From positions 49,107 through 113,106 of the forward strand of contig PKWM01000024.1 in NCBI GenBank assembly GCA_003133245.1: DNA of 64,000 nt, written 5' to 3'. Origin of the DNA: Rhodoferax sp. (GTDB lineage Bacteria; Pseudomonadota; Gammaproteobacteria; Burkholderiales; Burkholderiaceae_C). Positions 38,633 to 47,298 of the stretch are shown in pieces. The notes under the pieces are model-generated. The model made no database searches. It was not told the DNA's origin and saw only the letters and a list, made by a program, of their open reading frames with translations. Each line of letters starts with the position of its first letter. Within the stretch, counting starts at the first letter, position 1. A program made the translations under genes and the position numbers.

Positions 38633-39646
38633 CTACGCACTCAATGGAAGACCTGGCGAGTAGATCGCCGCTGCGCCGAAATGGTCGGTTGCTGCGATCA
38701 GTTGCTCTGCCATTGCCGGGTGGCTGGAGGCGTGGCCGGCAGCCTCGATTCGCTGCAACTGCGAGTGGGGCCACACCCGCTGCAATGCGGTTGCAGCGCC
38801 CGGCGGTGTGATCCGGTCGCGTTCGCCCTGCAGCATGATGCCGGGCACCGTGCGCAGCCTTGCCGCCTGGAGCAACAATTGGCCTTCTTCCAGAAAAAAC
38901 GAGTGGCTAGCAAAATGCGCGCCGATGCGTGCCATGGCCAGCCCGGCGCCGTCATCAGTCAGGTTTCGCTGAGCCGGCCACTGCAGGTTCGGCACCTCGC
39001 TCTCCATCAGGTCCTGTTCCCACTGCAACCAGGCGCGCGCCACGGCATGCTCGACCGTCGCATCGCCGCAGTGCAACTGCGCCGCCAGCGCGCCGGGCAC
39101 ATCGGTGCACTGCGACACTGCGACGGAGCGGGTCAGCCGCTGCCAAGCCTCGGGCTGCAATGTTGCAGCGCCCTGGGCCGTGTACAGCCAGTTTAGCTCG
39201 TGCGCCGTTGCGGTGAAAACGCCGCGCAGCACCAACGCCTGCACGCGCTCGGCGTGGCGCTGTGCATAGGCTAGCGCCAGCGTGGCACCCCAGGAGCCGC
39301 CCAACAGCAACCAGCGTTCGATCTGAAGATGGCGGCGTAGTGTCTCGATGTCGCGCACCAGATGCGCGGTGTCATTCGCAACCAGTCGGCCGCTTGGAAG
39401 CGAGCGCCCGGCGCCGCGCTGATCAAACAGCACAATGCGGTAGCGGCACGGGTCGAACCAGCGGCGATCATTTGCCGTGCAGCCGGCACCGGGACCACCA
39501 TGCACGAACAGCGCCGGCGACCCGAGCGGATTGCCGCATTCCTCCCAAAATACCTGGTGGCCATCACCGACTTCGAGCCAGCCATGGGCGTGGCTTTGCA
39601 GCGGCGGGTACATCAACTGCCAGGCATGGGTAGGCAGTGTGTTCAT
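38633..39646 (-). CDS. Alpha/beta hydrolase, prolyl iminopeptidase family
   Basis: A 337-residue serine hydrolase. Motifs of the proline iminopeptidase family: FVHGGPGAGCT (oxyanion), VLFDQRGAGRSLP, nucleophile elbow LLLGGSWGATLALAYA, and HASSHPAM with the C-terminal His. In that family the enzyme cleaves N-terminal proline, but here it is coupled to a EutA-like gene (4-bp overlap, ATGA) downstream of a bicupin, so a catabolic ester or amide substrate is possible. Runs convergent to the ThDP gene. Confidence 0.85.
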   Translation of the reverse strand: MNTLPTHAWQLMYPPLQSHAHGWLEVGDGHQVFWEECGNPLGSPALFVHGGPGAGCTANDRRWFDPCRYRIVLFDQRGAGRSLPSGRLVANDTAHLVRDIETLRRHLQIERWLLLGGSWGATLALAYAQRHAERVQALVLRGVFTATAHELNWLYTAQGAATLQPEAWQRLTRSVAVSQCTDVPGALAAQLHCGDATVEHAVARAWLQWEQDLMESEVPNLQWPAQRNLTDDGAGLAMARIGAHFASHSFFLEEGQLLLQAARLRTVPGIMLQGERDRITPPGAATALQRVWPHSQLQRIEAAGHASSHPAMAEQLIAATDHFGAAAIYSPGLPLSA

Positions 39647-41172
39647 GCCGGTGTGCTGGGCCGACGCTGTACCTCTTCGCGGCCAAGCGCCGCAGTCTGT
39701 GGGAACACCAGTGATTTGATGACCACCGGCACAGCGCCCGAGGTTTCGAGCAACGCACCAATGTCGATGAAGTCGAACTCCTGCAGCACGATGCCGTCGA
39801 TCGAGACGACCGGGTTCGCCATTTGCAGTTCACTGTGGGCGTGGATGCCGACCAGGCCGCCGATGTCACCGTCGCCCACCAGAACCAGCGGCAAGCCTTG
39901 ATCGAGAATTTGGGACAGACCCGCCGCAACGCCACGGCAAAACGCGTCCAGCCGCGCATAGCTGGCCGAGCCCTGCCAGCGGTAACACAGCGCCACCGCT
40001 TGTTCGCCGACGTGCAAGTCCATGCGGCGCAGCGCCGCGCGCACACCGGCGGCGATCGCCTCAACATCGAGCAGTTCAGCGTCTAATGGCAGGGCCGGAG
40101 TGATGACGGGTAGGTTGCGCAGCGGCAGCGTGGTCTGCGGTTCGACGAAGATGGTACTGCCGCTGACCTGGATGGTGTATTGCGAGGCACCGACCACGGT
40201 GGCACGTATACCCTGGTCGGGCGACTCGATGCGCGGGCCCCAGGCGCGCACGCGCTGCAGGATAGCGTGCGCCAGCATCGGCCCCAGGTCGCCGTACGCC
40301 CGCGTCTCACGCCCGTAGATGTATTCCGAGACACCGCCCGAGAAGCACACCACGTCAGGCGCACGTGCGCCGGCCAGTGGTTCAGTCCGCAGCAGTGCCG
40401 CCGTTTCAGCGCTGAGCGCAGCACCTTGCAAGGCTTCAAACAGTCGCTCGGCCATGCGCTCGACCAGGCGTTGCAGACCGGCCGCATCGGGCACGGCACC
40501 AATGGCCAGCGCCAACCCAACTTCGGCGGCTAAGCGGGCACCCGCTTGCTCGATGCGCCGCACCCGCCCGTCAGCATCCAGCGCGACGATGCGCGCACCG
40601 ATGTCGATGGCGCAGAGTTCGACCACCGCACCGCCCTCGCACACCGCAATCTTCGAGGTGCCGCCACCGATGTCGATATTCATCACCCGCGTGCCCTCGC
40701 GGATCGAACGCGCCGCAGTCCCCGAGCCGAAGGCGGCGAGCGTGGCTTCGAGGGCGTCGCCGGCACTGACGGCAACAAAGCGGCCGGAGCGCGCCGCGAA
40801 CAGTTCGCCGATCGCGCGTGCATTACTGCGCCGCACCGCCACGCCGGTCAGGATCAACGCGCCGCTGTCAACCTGGTCAGGGCTGACCTGCGCCAGCTCA
40901 TACTGCCGGTCGATGAAGACACGCAGCGCATCGGCATCGATCGATTGATCAGCGGCATACGGCGTCAGCAGAACTTCGGACTCATGCAAGACGACCCGTT
41001 CGGACACCACATAACGGTTGTCGAGCCGTTCCAGCAGCAGGCGCGAGAACACCAGGTGCGAAGTCGACGACCCGATGTCAACACCGACGCTGACCAGGCG
41101 GATCTCGTCCTCCAACTCCAGGCTGCGCCGCACGTTGCTGAAGAAAACGCGACCGCCCCCGGTTTGAGTCAC
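39643..41172 (-). CDS. EutA-like ASKHA protein, set A
   Basis: Resembles EutA, the ATPase that reactivates ethanolamine ammonia-lyase. The GTG at 41172 (preceded by GAGAGGT, 10 bp after the bicupin stop) gives 509 residues; the longer track ORF overlaps the bicupin gene. Visible: phosphate-1 loop SVGVDIGSSTSHLVFSRL, LILTGVAVRRSNARAIGE, phosphate-2 MNIDIGGGTSKIAVCEGG, and VVCFSGGVSEYIYGRE. No eutBC is in the window, so the client enzyme is unknown. The partner at 49937 has added histidine-rich ends. Confidence 0.8.
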   Translation of the reverse strand: MTQTGGGRVFFSNVRRSLELEDEIRLVSVGVDIGSSTSHLVFSRLLLERLDNRYVVSERVVLHESEVLLTPYAADQSIDADALRVFIDRQYELAQVSPDQVDSGALILTGVAVRRSNARAIGELFAARSGRFVAVSAGDALEATLAAFGSGTAARSIREGTRVMNIDIGGGTSKIAVCEGGAVVELCAIDIGARIVALDADGRVRRIEQAGARLAAEVGLALAIGAVPDAAGLQRLVERMAERLFEALQGAALSAETAALLRTEPLAGARAPDVVCFSGGVSEYIYGRETRAYGDLGPMLAHAILQRVRAWGPRIESPDQGIRATVVGASQYTIQVSGSTIFVEPQTTLPLRNLPVITPALPLDAELLDVEAIAAGVRAALRRMDLHVGEQAVALCYRWQGSASYARLDAFCRGVAAGLSQILDQGLPLVLVGDGDIGGLVGIHAHSELQMANPVVSIDGIVLQEFDFIDIGALLETSGAVPVVIKSLVFPQTAALGREEVQRRPSTPA

Positions 41173-41182
41173 TACCGACCTC

Positions 41183-42427
41183 TCAGACGCTGCCCTGCGG
41201 CCTGGAGACAGGCCCCTCGCCCTGGGGCACAGCGGTGGGCGGCTCATACCAGGCGTCATCCATGCGGTTGATGACACCGTTGCGCTTGAGCGTGGCCGCG
41301 TATTCCTGGCGCAAATAGGGGTCTTCCATCCAGTAAGGAATGGCGGTGCCGCCCTCGTTGACGTCGATCGCGGTGTAATCGTTATGCTTGGCACCGGGCG
41401 CACCTGGGTCGCGCCCCGGGTTGTGCGGCCCGAACCAGGCGGTCAGGCGAAATGGCTCTTCGGCAACGCTGAAATGCTGGTGGTACCAGCGCGCGCCGCC
41501 GGGGGCCGCCGTGACCATGCCGACCGGTTCGTAATCAAGACGACGCACCTCGTCAGCGTGCCCGTTTTGCCACGGCCGCTCGCCCAGGTGCTCCGGCCAG
41601 GAGTAGGTATAGCCCTTGCCCTTCAGGCAGATCAGCACCGCCGCCGAAGTGTGCGCGTGCGCCTTCGAGTAGCGTCCGTTCTCGTGCTGCCCGATCCAGA
41701 AATAGAAGCAGTTGTTGGTCATGAACGGTTCGACACGCCGGTAGCCGATTGAGCGGCGATTGTCCAGCGGCAGCTCGCAATTAACGACATCGGGGATGAA
41801 GTTGGTGCGCCGCATCGCCAGGCCGCGCACCGGGTCGGTCTCGATGTCGTCGCGGGGCTTGAAGAAGTCATCGGCGCCATTGAAGCGATCGCGAAAAACG
41901 AAAGGGTTGTTGAACACCGCATCGACGTTGTTCAACTGGTTGAGCACGTTCGGCGCGGTGTTGCCGGCCAATAGCAGCGCGCCGCCCGAGGTGGCATTGA
42001 CGATCCGGAACCAGGCGTTCATCGGGATCGAGAACATCGACCCCTTCTGCCATTCGAACACGTGTTTCCTGGTGTCGCCCTCCTGCCAGACCTCGGTCGT
42101 TCCGCGCCCCTCGACGACTAGGTAGATCTCCTCGTACATATGCTTTTGCGCATGCAGCGCGCCCATCGGCGGCACCTCGATCACATAACAGCCCCACTTG
42201 GTCTCGGTGCCGTAGAGCTGGATGAAATGGCCCTTGCCACCGGTGCGCTTCCACGGCATCAGCGCGAGGTTTTGCACCTTGCTGATGCCAATGTCGCGGA
42301 ACACCGGGATGCCCTCTGACTCCATGAAGGCGTCATAGGGCGTCGGTTGCTTGCGGAACGCGCCGAAGCCGGCTTTTTTGTTGCCGGCTGGCTCGTGCCA
42401 ATGGATCTCGTCTTTATCGTGTGGCAT
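41183..42427 (-). CDS. Bicupin protein, set A
   Basis: A cytoplasmic two-cupin protein of 414 residues. The first barrel (about 75-170) keeps MGALHAQKHMYEEIYLVVEGRG, but its second motif has lost the histidine (AWFRIVN). The second barrel (about 230-345) keeps SKAHAHTSAAVLICLKGKG and WYHQHFS, so probably only one metal site is complete or fully conserved. The paralogue at 58283 shows the reverse pattern. Size resembles gentisate 1,2-dioxygenase-like bicupins, but the metal motifs differ, so a dioxygenase assignment is not justified. Divergent from SBP2, coupled to the EutA-like gene. Confidence 0.78.
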   Translation of the reverse strand: MPHDKDEIHWHEPAGNKKAGFGAFRKQPTPYDAFMESEGIPVFRDIGISKVQNLALMPWKRTGGKGHFIQLYGTETKWGCYVIEVPPMGALHAQKHMYEEIYLVVEGRGTTEVWQEGDTRKHVFEWQKGSMFSIPMNAWFRIVNATSGGALLLAGNTAPNVLNQLNNVDAVFNNPFVFRDRFNGADDFFKPRDDIETDPVRGLAMRRTNFIPDVVNCELPLDNRRSIGYRRVEPFMTNNCFYFWIGQHENGRYSKAHAHTSAAVLICLKGKGYTYSWPEHLGERPWQNGHADEVRRLDYEPVGMVTAAPGGARWYHQHFSVAEEPFRLTAWFGPHNPGRDPGAPGAKHNDYTAIDVNEGGTAIPYWMEDPYLRQEYAATLKRNGVINRMDDAWYEPPTAVPQGEGPVSRPQGSV

Positions 42428-42462
42428 AGCGTTTTTGGTTAGAACGGAGTGGTATTATTTGG

Positions 42463-42520
42463 TTCTTTTATGTGGAACATTGTTCTTCTGTTTGGACCAG
42501 TGACAGTTTAACCTTATACT
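42463..42520 (+). promoter_or_regulatory. Operator and promoter in the bicupin/SBP2 divergent region
   Basis: TTCT-TTTATGT-GGAAC followed by ATT-GTTC (42463-42485) precedes TTGGAC (42492-42497) and TATACT (42515-42520) with a 17-bp spacer. This is very similar to the SBP1 promoter. The 185-bp gap also serves the minus-strand bicupin-EutA-hydrolase unit, so one regulator site could control both directions. Confidence 0.65.
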
Positions 42521-42612
42521 TTCAACGAAGTCAATTAAATAACTTCTTGTGTGTCGAACCACTCCACGTGACGGGCGGTTCGTCCGCAAGACCCTACAGC
42601 AGGAGACATCGC

Positions 42613-43665
42613 ATGTATAAAAATTGGATTTCATTCGTTCGCTTCGTACTGCTGGCAGCGCTGGGCAGCACGGCGCTATTGGCGTTGGCGCAGGCGCCAG
42701 CACCAAGCCAGGCCGTGTTCCAGTACCAGGGCAGCGACCGCGAAGCGCGCCTGCTCGAGAAGGCCAAGCAGGAAGGCCTCGTGACGGTGTACACCTCGCT
42801 CGCGCCAACGGAGGCAAAACCACTGGTTGCGGCGTTCGAAAAGAAGACCGGAATCAAAGTGAATATGTGGCGCGGTCTGAGCGACGGCGTACTGCAGCGG
42901 GCGTTGGCCGAAGCGCGCGGCAACCTGAACGCGGTCGATGTGGTTGAGACCAACGGTCCAGAAATGGAAGCCCTCGCGCGTGAACAGTTACTGGGGGCTT
43001 TCTACTCTCCTTACTTGGCTGACGTGCCCTCTGTGCTGCTGCCCAAACACGGGCTGTGGATTCCCGACCGGTTGAACTTTTTCGTCGTGGCCTACAACAC
43101 CAACAAGGTCCGCCGCGAGGACCTTCCCAAGACCTATGAGGGCTTCCTCGAACCCAAGTGGAAGGGGCGCATCGCCCTGGAGGCGACCGACTCCGAATGG
43201 ATGGCCGGTGTCGTCAAGGCCTGGGGCACGGCACGCGGCACGAGCTTTTTCAACAAACTCTCGGACCTGAAACCCGCCTTGCGCAAGGGCCATATCCTGC
43301 TGGTGAGCTTGGTCGCGTCGGGTGAGATCGATGCCGGGCTGACCGCTTATAAATCAGAAGTTTCCTCAGCCAAAAACCGTGGTGCACCGGTTGATTGGGC
43401 AGCGGTAGAGCCGGTGATCGCGCGGCCGCAGGGGATTGGCGTGGCGCGTCATGCGCCACACCCGAACGCCGCACTGTTGTTCGCCGACTTCATGCTGTCC
43501 CCGCAAGCGCAGGAACTGCTGGCGGGCATGGGCCGCGGGCCCGTCAGCCGCAAGGTCAAGTCCGACACCAGTTCGATAAACTACTTGATGTCCGACCCTT
43601 CTGTGATTCTGGACGAGAACGACAAGTGGACGCAACTGTGGGACAAGACGTTCCTGAAAAATTGA
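42613..43665 (+). CDS. Fbp-type ABC transporter substrate-binding protein (SBP2)
   Basis: A periplasmic binding protein of 350 residues starting at the ATG at 42613 (RBS CAGGAGA). The signal peptide is RFVLLAALGSTALLALAQAP. The mature part begins FQYQGSDREARLLEKAKQEG and has GIKVNMWRGLSDGVLQRALAEA, VETNGPEMEAL, YNTNKVRREDLPKTY and the terminal VILDENDKWTQLWDKTF. Shares the VETNGPE signature with SBP4 (55424) rather than SBP1. Followed after 23 bp by two cupin genes. Confidence 0.85.
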   Translation: MYKNWISFVRFVLLAALGSTALLALAQAPAPSQAVFQYQGSDREARLLEKAKQEGLVTVYTSLAPTEAKPLVAAFEKKTGIKVNMWRGLSDGVLQRALAEARGNLNAVDVVETNGPEMEALAREQLLGAFYSPYLADVPSVLLPKHGLWIPDRLNFFVVAYNTNKVRREDLPKTYEGFLEPKWKGRIALEATDSEWMAGVVKAWGTARGTSFFNKLSDLKPALRKGHILLVSLVASGEIDAGLTAYKSEVSSAKNRGAPVDWAAVEPVIARPQGIGVARHAPHPNAALLFADFMLSPQAQELLAGMGRGPVSRKVKSDTSSINYLMSDPSVILDENDKWTQLWDKTFLKN

Positions 43666-43688
43666 ACCTTTAACAATGGAGAGAAACT

Positions 43689-44258
43689 ATGACTCACGAA
43701 ACCCATCACACCCATGCAGCGCCCCCCGCCGACGAGGCGGCCTGGGAGCGCTGGTCGAAGAAGCGCACTTTCGTGCGCGCCCTTGAGGGCACCTACGGCG
43801 AGTTGGTCCACGAATTATTCAGTCAACCCCGGGTCTATCACTCGAAGGACTGGAAGTGGAAGGGCGGTCCGCAGAACTTCGGCAAGAAAATCATCAACCC
43901 GCAGGCGGTCAAGGTGGCGCAGTCGATCGAAACCCACCTCGATGTGTACGCACCCGGCGGCTATGGCCAGAAGCACGGCCACATGAACAGCGCTGTGTTC
44001 TTCGTGCTCAAGGGCAAGGGCCACGATGTGCATGACGGCAAGCGCCATGACTGGGAGGCTGGCGACGCGCTGATCGTCGAGAACGGCTGCGTGCATCAGC
44101 ACTTCAATGACGATCCCAACGACGAGTCGATTGTGCTGATCATGAAAGCCAAGCCCTTGTTTTTGTTCATGCACATGTTGTTTCAGAAGGTGGTGAGCTA
44201 CCCGCCAAAAGACGCGACACCGGGCCATGAACACTACACACCACCAAGCCATTATTAA
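43689..44258 (+). CDS. Single-domain cupin (type I), set A
   Basis: A 189-residue cytoplasmic protein with a His-rich start (MTHETHHTHAAP) and one cupin barrel. Motif 1: YAPGGYGQKHGHMNSAVFFVLKGKG (HxH plus aligned acidic/aliphatic positions); motif 2: VENGCVHQHFN, i.e. H(x)3N. A C-terminal hydrophobic segment KPLFLFMHMLFQKV follows. Its paralogue is 60100-60705 (shared KHGH, CVHQHFN and LFMxMLFQ). Likely a metal-binding enzyme (dioxygenase, isomerase or decarboxylase-like), but the reaction cannot be assigned. Followed by the type II cupin, 12 bp on. Confidence 0.8.
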   Translation: MTHETHHTHAAPPADEAAWERWSKKRTFVRALEGTYGELVHELFSQPRVYHSKDWKWKGGPQNFGKKIINPQAVKVAQSIETHLDVYAPGGYGQKHGHMNSAVFFVLKGKGHDVHDGKRHDWEAGDALIVENGCVHQHFNDDPNDESIVLIMKAKPLFLFMHMLFQKVVSYPPKDATPGHEHYTPPSHY

Positions 44259-44270
44259 GGAGCACGCAAC

Positions 44271-44828
44271 ATGAGCAACATCGTCGACCAACTCGAAAAG
44301 GCACGCGCGCATGCCCAAACCCAAGAGGCTGACTTCTACGCCAAGGCACTAGAAATCTCGCAACAATTTCGCACCGACTACGCGGGTCGGATGAATGTCG
44401 TCAAGGCCAGCCAGATGCCGTTTGAGCGCTCGCCCGACGGACTGATCAAACACATCATCCATGAGGGCATGAACACCAAGGAGTGTTGCCTCGACATCTA
44501 CATGCAGTTCCTGCCAGGCGGCAAGGCCAGCGGCAAGCACCGGCATTTGACGGAGGAGATTTTCTTTGTCGTCGAAGGCAGTGGCTACGACCTTCACTGG
44601 GACGTGCGCTTCGACTGCAAGGATGAAATGGAATTTTCCTGGGACCAGGAGCCCAAGCGCTTCGAATGGAGCCAGGGCGACTTCGTCTATGTCCCACCCT
44701 ACTGTGCACACCAGCACTTCAATGCCGACTCGGCCAACGAGGCGCGCATCGTGGTGGTCAACAGCCGCATCGTCAAACCGATGGGCTTTGATTGGTTCGA
44801 GCAGATCGAACGCGCCGAAGGCTTCTGA
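44271..44828 (+). CDS. Single-domain cupin (type II), set A
   Basis: A 185-residue cupin with RBS AAGGAG. Signature segments shared with 59446-60066: IIHEGMNTKECCLDIYMQF, GGKASGKHRHLTEEIFFVVEG, GYDLH, and VPPYCAHQHFNADS. Metal ligands are predicted as the two histidines of HRH, the Glu of TEE, and the His of HQHFN. The last 112 bp are duplicated, with two substitutions, at 48725-48836, marking the edge of an inserted segment. Last gene of the SBP2-cupin-cupin unit. Confidence 0.82.
   Translation: MSNIVDQLEKARAHAQTQEADFYAKALEISQQFRTDYAGRMNVVKASQMPFERSPDGLIKHIIHEGMNTKECCLDIYMQFLPGGKASGKHRHLTEEIFFVVEGSGYDLHWDVRFDCKDEMEFSWDQEPKRFEWSQGDFVYVPPYCAHQHFNADSANEARIVVVNSRIVKPMGFDWFEQIERAEGF
44717..44828 (+). 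repeat. Cupin-gene 3' end, donor copy of a 112-bp duplication
   Basis: The last 112 bp of the type II cupin gene, from CTTCAATGCCGACTCGG to its TGA, recur at 48725-48836 with two substitutions. Here they are part of an intact gene. Confidence 0.9.
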
Positions 44829-44903
44829 GCGGTCTGTAGTGCTCACGTTGTGTCCTTTCCCAAGGTTAAAAAGGAAAGAACATAAAACTATGCCGCGCGC
44901 AAG

Positions 44904-45713
44904 GGTTCTGTTGCAATAAGCGTAAACGACAATCGAGCCCTTGCTTGATTTCCGTATAAGTTCGCTCAATAGCGCCTTGCGCAAGGTTCTCGTCAGGTTC
45001 CACTATCCGCTGAAAGTGATGCCCACGTGCGTGCGCTGGTATGAGGCCTACCCGCTGAGTCTGCGCCAGGTCGAGGAAATGATGCAGGAGCGAGGCGTAT
45101 TTGTCGCCCACACAAGGGTGCATCGCTGGGCAATAAAAATGTTGCCGGTGTTGGCAGCAATTTTCCGGAGACGCAAACGACCCATTGGACGGAGTTGGAG
45201 GATGGACGAGACCTACATCAAAGTATCCGGTCAGTGAAAGTACCTTTGCCGGGCTGTTGATCGGACGGGCGATACAGTTGATTTTCTTCTCACTGTCAAG
45301 CGAGACATGGCTGCCCCCGCCGATTTCTGGAGCGCGCCATCAACCTGCATGACTTGCCAGAAAAGGATCACCATCGACAAGAGTGGCGCCAACACGGCCG
45401 CTATTGAAAGCGTTAGGGCCGACGCCTGTGTCGATACCTTGATGCGTCAAAACAAATACCTCAACAACATCGTTGAACAGGACCACCGGGCCGTCAAACG
45501 AATCACCCAACCGATGCTCGGTTTCAACTCGTTTTGGAGCACAAGAATTATCATCGCCGGGATCGAAACCATGCACATGATTCGCAAGGGGCAGTTGGAC
45601 TGCCCCAAAGGATCAACAATGTCCGCAGCAGTCCAGTTCTATGGACTGGCCTTCTGATCAGATGAGCGCCAACGAGCTTCTTCGCCCGCGCCAGTCCTTA
45701 TTGCAACAGAACC
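44904..45713 (+). mobile_element. IS6-family insertion sequence, inactivated
   Basis: An 810-bp element bounded by perfect 17-bp inverted repeats GGTTCTGTTGCAATAAG (44904-44920) and CTTATTGCAACAGAACC (45697-45713), typical IS6 ends. It encodes one DDE transposase that is interrupted. The 8-bp flanks (CGCGCAAG and ACTTTTTT) are not a target duplication, so the element has been involved in a rearrangement or one flank was replaced. Confidence 0.9.
44941..45657 (+). pseudogene. Broken IS6-family transposase
   Basis: Two same-frame ORFs (98 and 116 residues) together make an IS6 transposase. The first carries the N-terminal HTH region (PLSLRQVEEMMQERGV) and the first catalytic Asp in RMDETYIKVSGQ. 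It then stops at a TGA where relatives have Trp (GQWKYLYRAVD); the frame continues KYLCRAVDRTGDTVDFLLTVKRD. A short segment is then shifted (in another frame ERAINLHDLPEK) before ITIDKSGANTAAI and NIVEQDHRAVKR, which carry the second Asp and the Glu. So one nonsense change and a compensating pair of frameshifts. Inactive. Confidence 0.9.
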
Positions 45714-45830
45714 ACTTTTTTGGCAACGGACGCGCCAAACAGGGCCTTGCTGCGGGCTTTGCAGCGATTCAAGGGCTGTTCCAAGATGCGATACTTGGCC
45801 TCACACGGTTGAACTTCCTATCCGTATCGA

Positions 45831-47291
45831 TTACAGCTTGACCAAAATGTCGGCGAACTTGGCCGCGACCTTTTGCCTCTGCTCGGGAGTCGCTCTGGCC
45901 ACGGGAGGAAAGTCCTTGATCCTTTCGAACGGACGGCAGGCATCGATCACCGCACGCGAGTTGGTACTCGTGCCCCGCGGAATGCGCGGGTCGAGGGGGC
46001 CGCTCCAGGCCTTGCGGATGACGTCGATGTCTTCGACCGGATCGCAGCGCGTGCTCATTGCCCAGACCACCTGGAAGAGATCGGTGGGATCGATGTCATC
46101 GTCCACCACCACCACGAAACGTCCGAGATAAGCGCCCGACTGGCAGTTGGCCGCCAGCATGCCGGCCTGTTTGGAATGGCCGGGGTAAGCCTGTTTGATG
46201 GAGATGATGTTGAACATGCGCGCGGCGCCCGCTTCGTGACACCAGACACCCTTGACGCCCCCCAGGCCGGCGCGTTCGACTTCATCCCAGATCATGCCGG
46301 CCTTCATCACGCACTTGGAGAAAGAGAAATCGGATGGCGGCGCCAGCGGCGTTGCCATTGTGAGAATGGGATTGTTACGGTAGTACACGCGCTGGATGCG
46401 GACCACCGGCTGGTCGCTCTTGCCTCCTGCGTAGTAGCCAGTAAATTCTCCGAACGGACCTTCCGGCATCGTTTCATCGGGATACATCTCGCCTTCGAGC
46501 ACGATTTCGCTATGCGCCGGCATCGGCAGACCGTGCACTTCGCTTTTCACCACATCGAACGGCAGGCCGCGATGCCCGCCCGAGTAGTCGTACTCGGACA
46601 GGCCGAAGCGCAGTTCATTGCACCCTGCCAGAAATAGCATGGGGTCGTGGCCGCAGGAGATCAGCACCGGGCAAGGCCTGCCTTGCTCGAAATACTTTTC
46701 GCGAATCTGCCGACCGTGCTTGCCGGGAGACATCCACAAGCCCACGCGATTCCTGGTGTGCGCCATCGCGCGGTAGGTTCCGATGTTGATCCAGTCCTGT
46801 TCCGGGTCGCGCATGATGACCAGATCGTCGGTACCGATATAGCGGCCGCCGTCCAGTTCATGCAGGAGCGGAATCGGGAATTTGAAAATATCGACGTCGT
46901 CGTCACGATCGATGTTTTCAAGAATGGGACCCGTCTCGACGACGCGAGGCGGAATCGGCATGTGCTTCTCCATGCGGTCGCGATAGGCCTTGACGACATC
47001 CATCGGCCCTTCGGGTACCGGAAAGCCGAGCGTCAGGGCCAACCGTTTCGACGAGTTGGTGCCGCCGGACAGCAGGCAGTAGCCGGGAGGATAGCCGGGA
47101 ATGTTTTCGAATAACAGGGCGGGGGCGTCACTCTGCTTCGCGCCATTCACGATTTCTGCCAGTGTGCCGACTTCGAGATTCCAGTCGGCGCCGGAAATGC
47201 GCAGCAGTTCGCCGGCACGCTCGGCGCGATCGAGAAGCTCGCGCAGATCCAGGTGGGGCAGGTCGTAGTCGTTCCAGTTCTTGGTCGTCAT
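45831..47291 (-). CDS. UbiD-family prenylated-FMN decarboxylase
   Basis: A 486-residue member of the UbiD (de)carboxylase family, which uses prenylated FMN to (de)carboxylate aromatic or alpha,beta-unsaturated acids. Visible: INIGTYRAMAHTRNRVGLWM, ISCGHDPMLFLAGC, and the catalytic acidic region EGPFGEFTGYYAGG, then VDDDIDPTDLFQVVWAMSTR. The cofactor synthase UbiX is not in the window. It is 8 bp downstream of a Bug-type binding protein on the same strand, and both lie within the segment inserted after the IS6 element. Substrate unknown. Confidence 0.9.
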   Translation of the reverse strand: MTTKNWNDYDLPHLDLRELLDRAERAGELLRISGADWNLEVGTLAEIVNGAKQSDAPALLFENIPGYPPGYCLLSGGTNSSKRLALTLGFPVPEGPMDVVKAYRDRMEKHMPIPPRVVETGPILENIDRDDDVDIFKFPIPLLHELDGGRYIGTDDLVIMRDPEQDWINIGTYRAMAHTRNRVGLWMSPGKHGRQIREKYFEQGRPCPVLISCGHDPMLFLAGCNELRFGLSEYDYSGGHRGLPFDVVKSEVHGLPMPAHSEIVLEGEMYPDETMPEGPFGEFTGYYAGGKSDQPVVRIQRVYYRNNPILTMATPLAPPSDFSFSKCVMKAGMIWDEVERAGLGGVKGVWCHEAGAARMFNIISIKQAYPGHSKQAGMLAANCQSGAYLGRFVVVVDDDIDPTDLFQVVWAMSTRCDPVEDIDVIRKAWSGPLDPRIPRGTSTNSRAVIDACRPFERIKDFPPVARATPEQRQKVAAKFADILVKL

Positions 47292-47298
47292 AGTTCAC

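Noticed and set aside
39643-41172. Ethanolamine utilisation operon
   Set aside because: Only a EutA-like gene is present, with no eutBC, eutH or shell proteins.
41183-42427. Gentisate 1,2-dioxygenase
   Set aside because: Size fits, but metal motifs (HAH...HQHF) and the other cupins do not match that enzyme's pattern.
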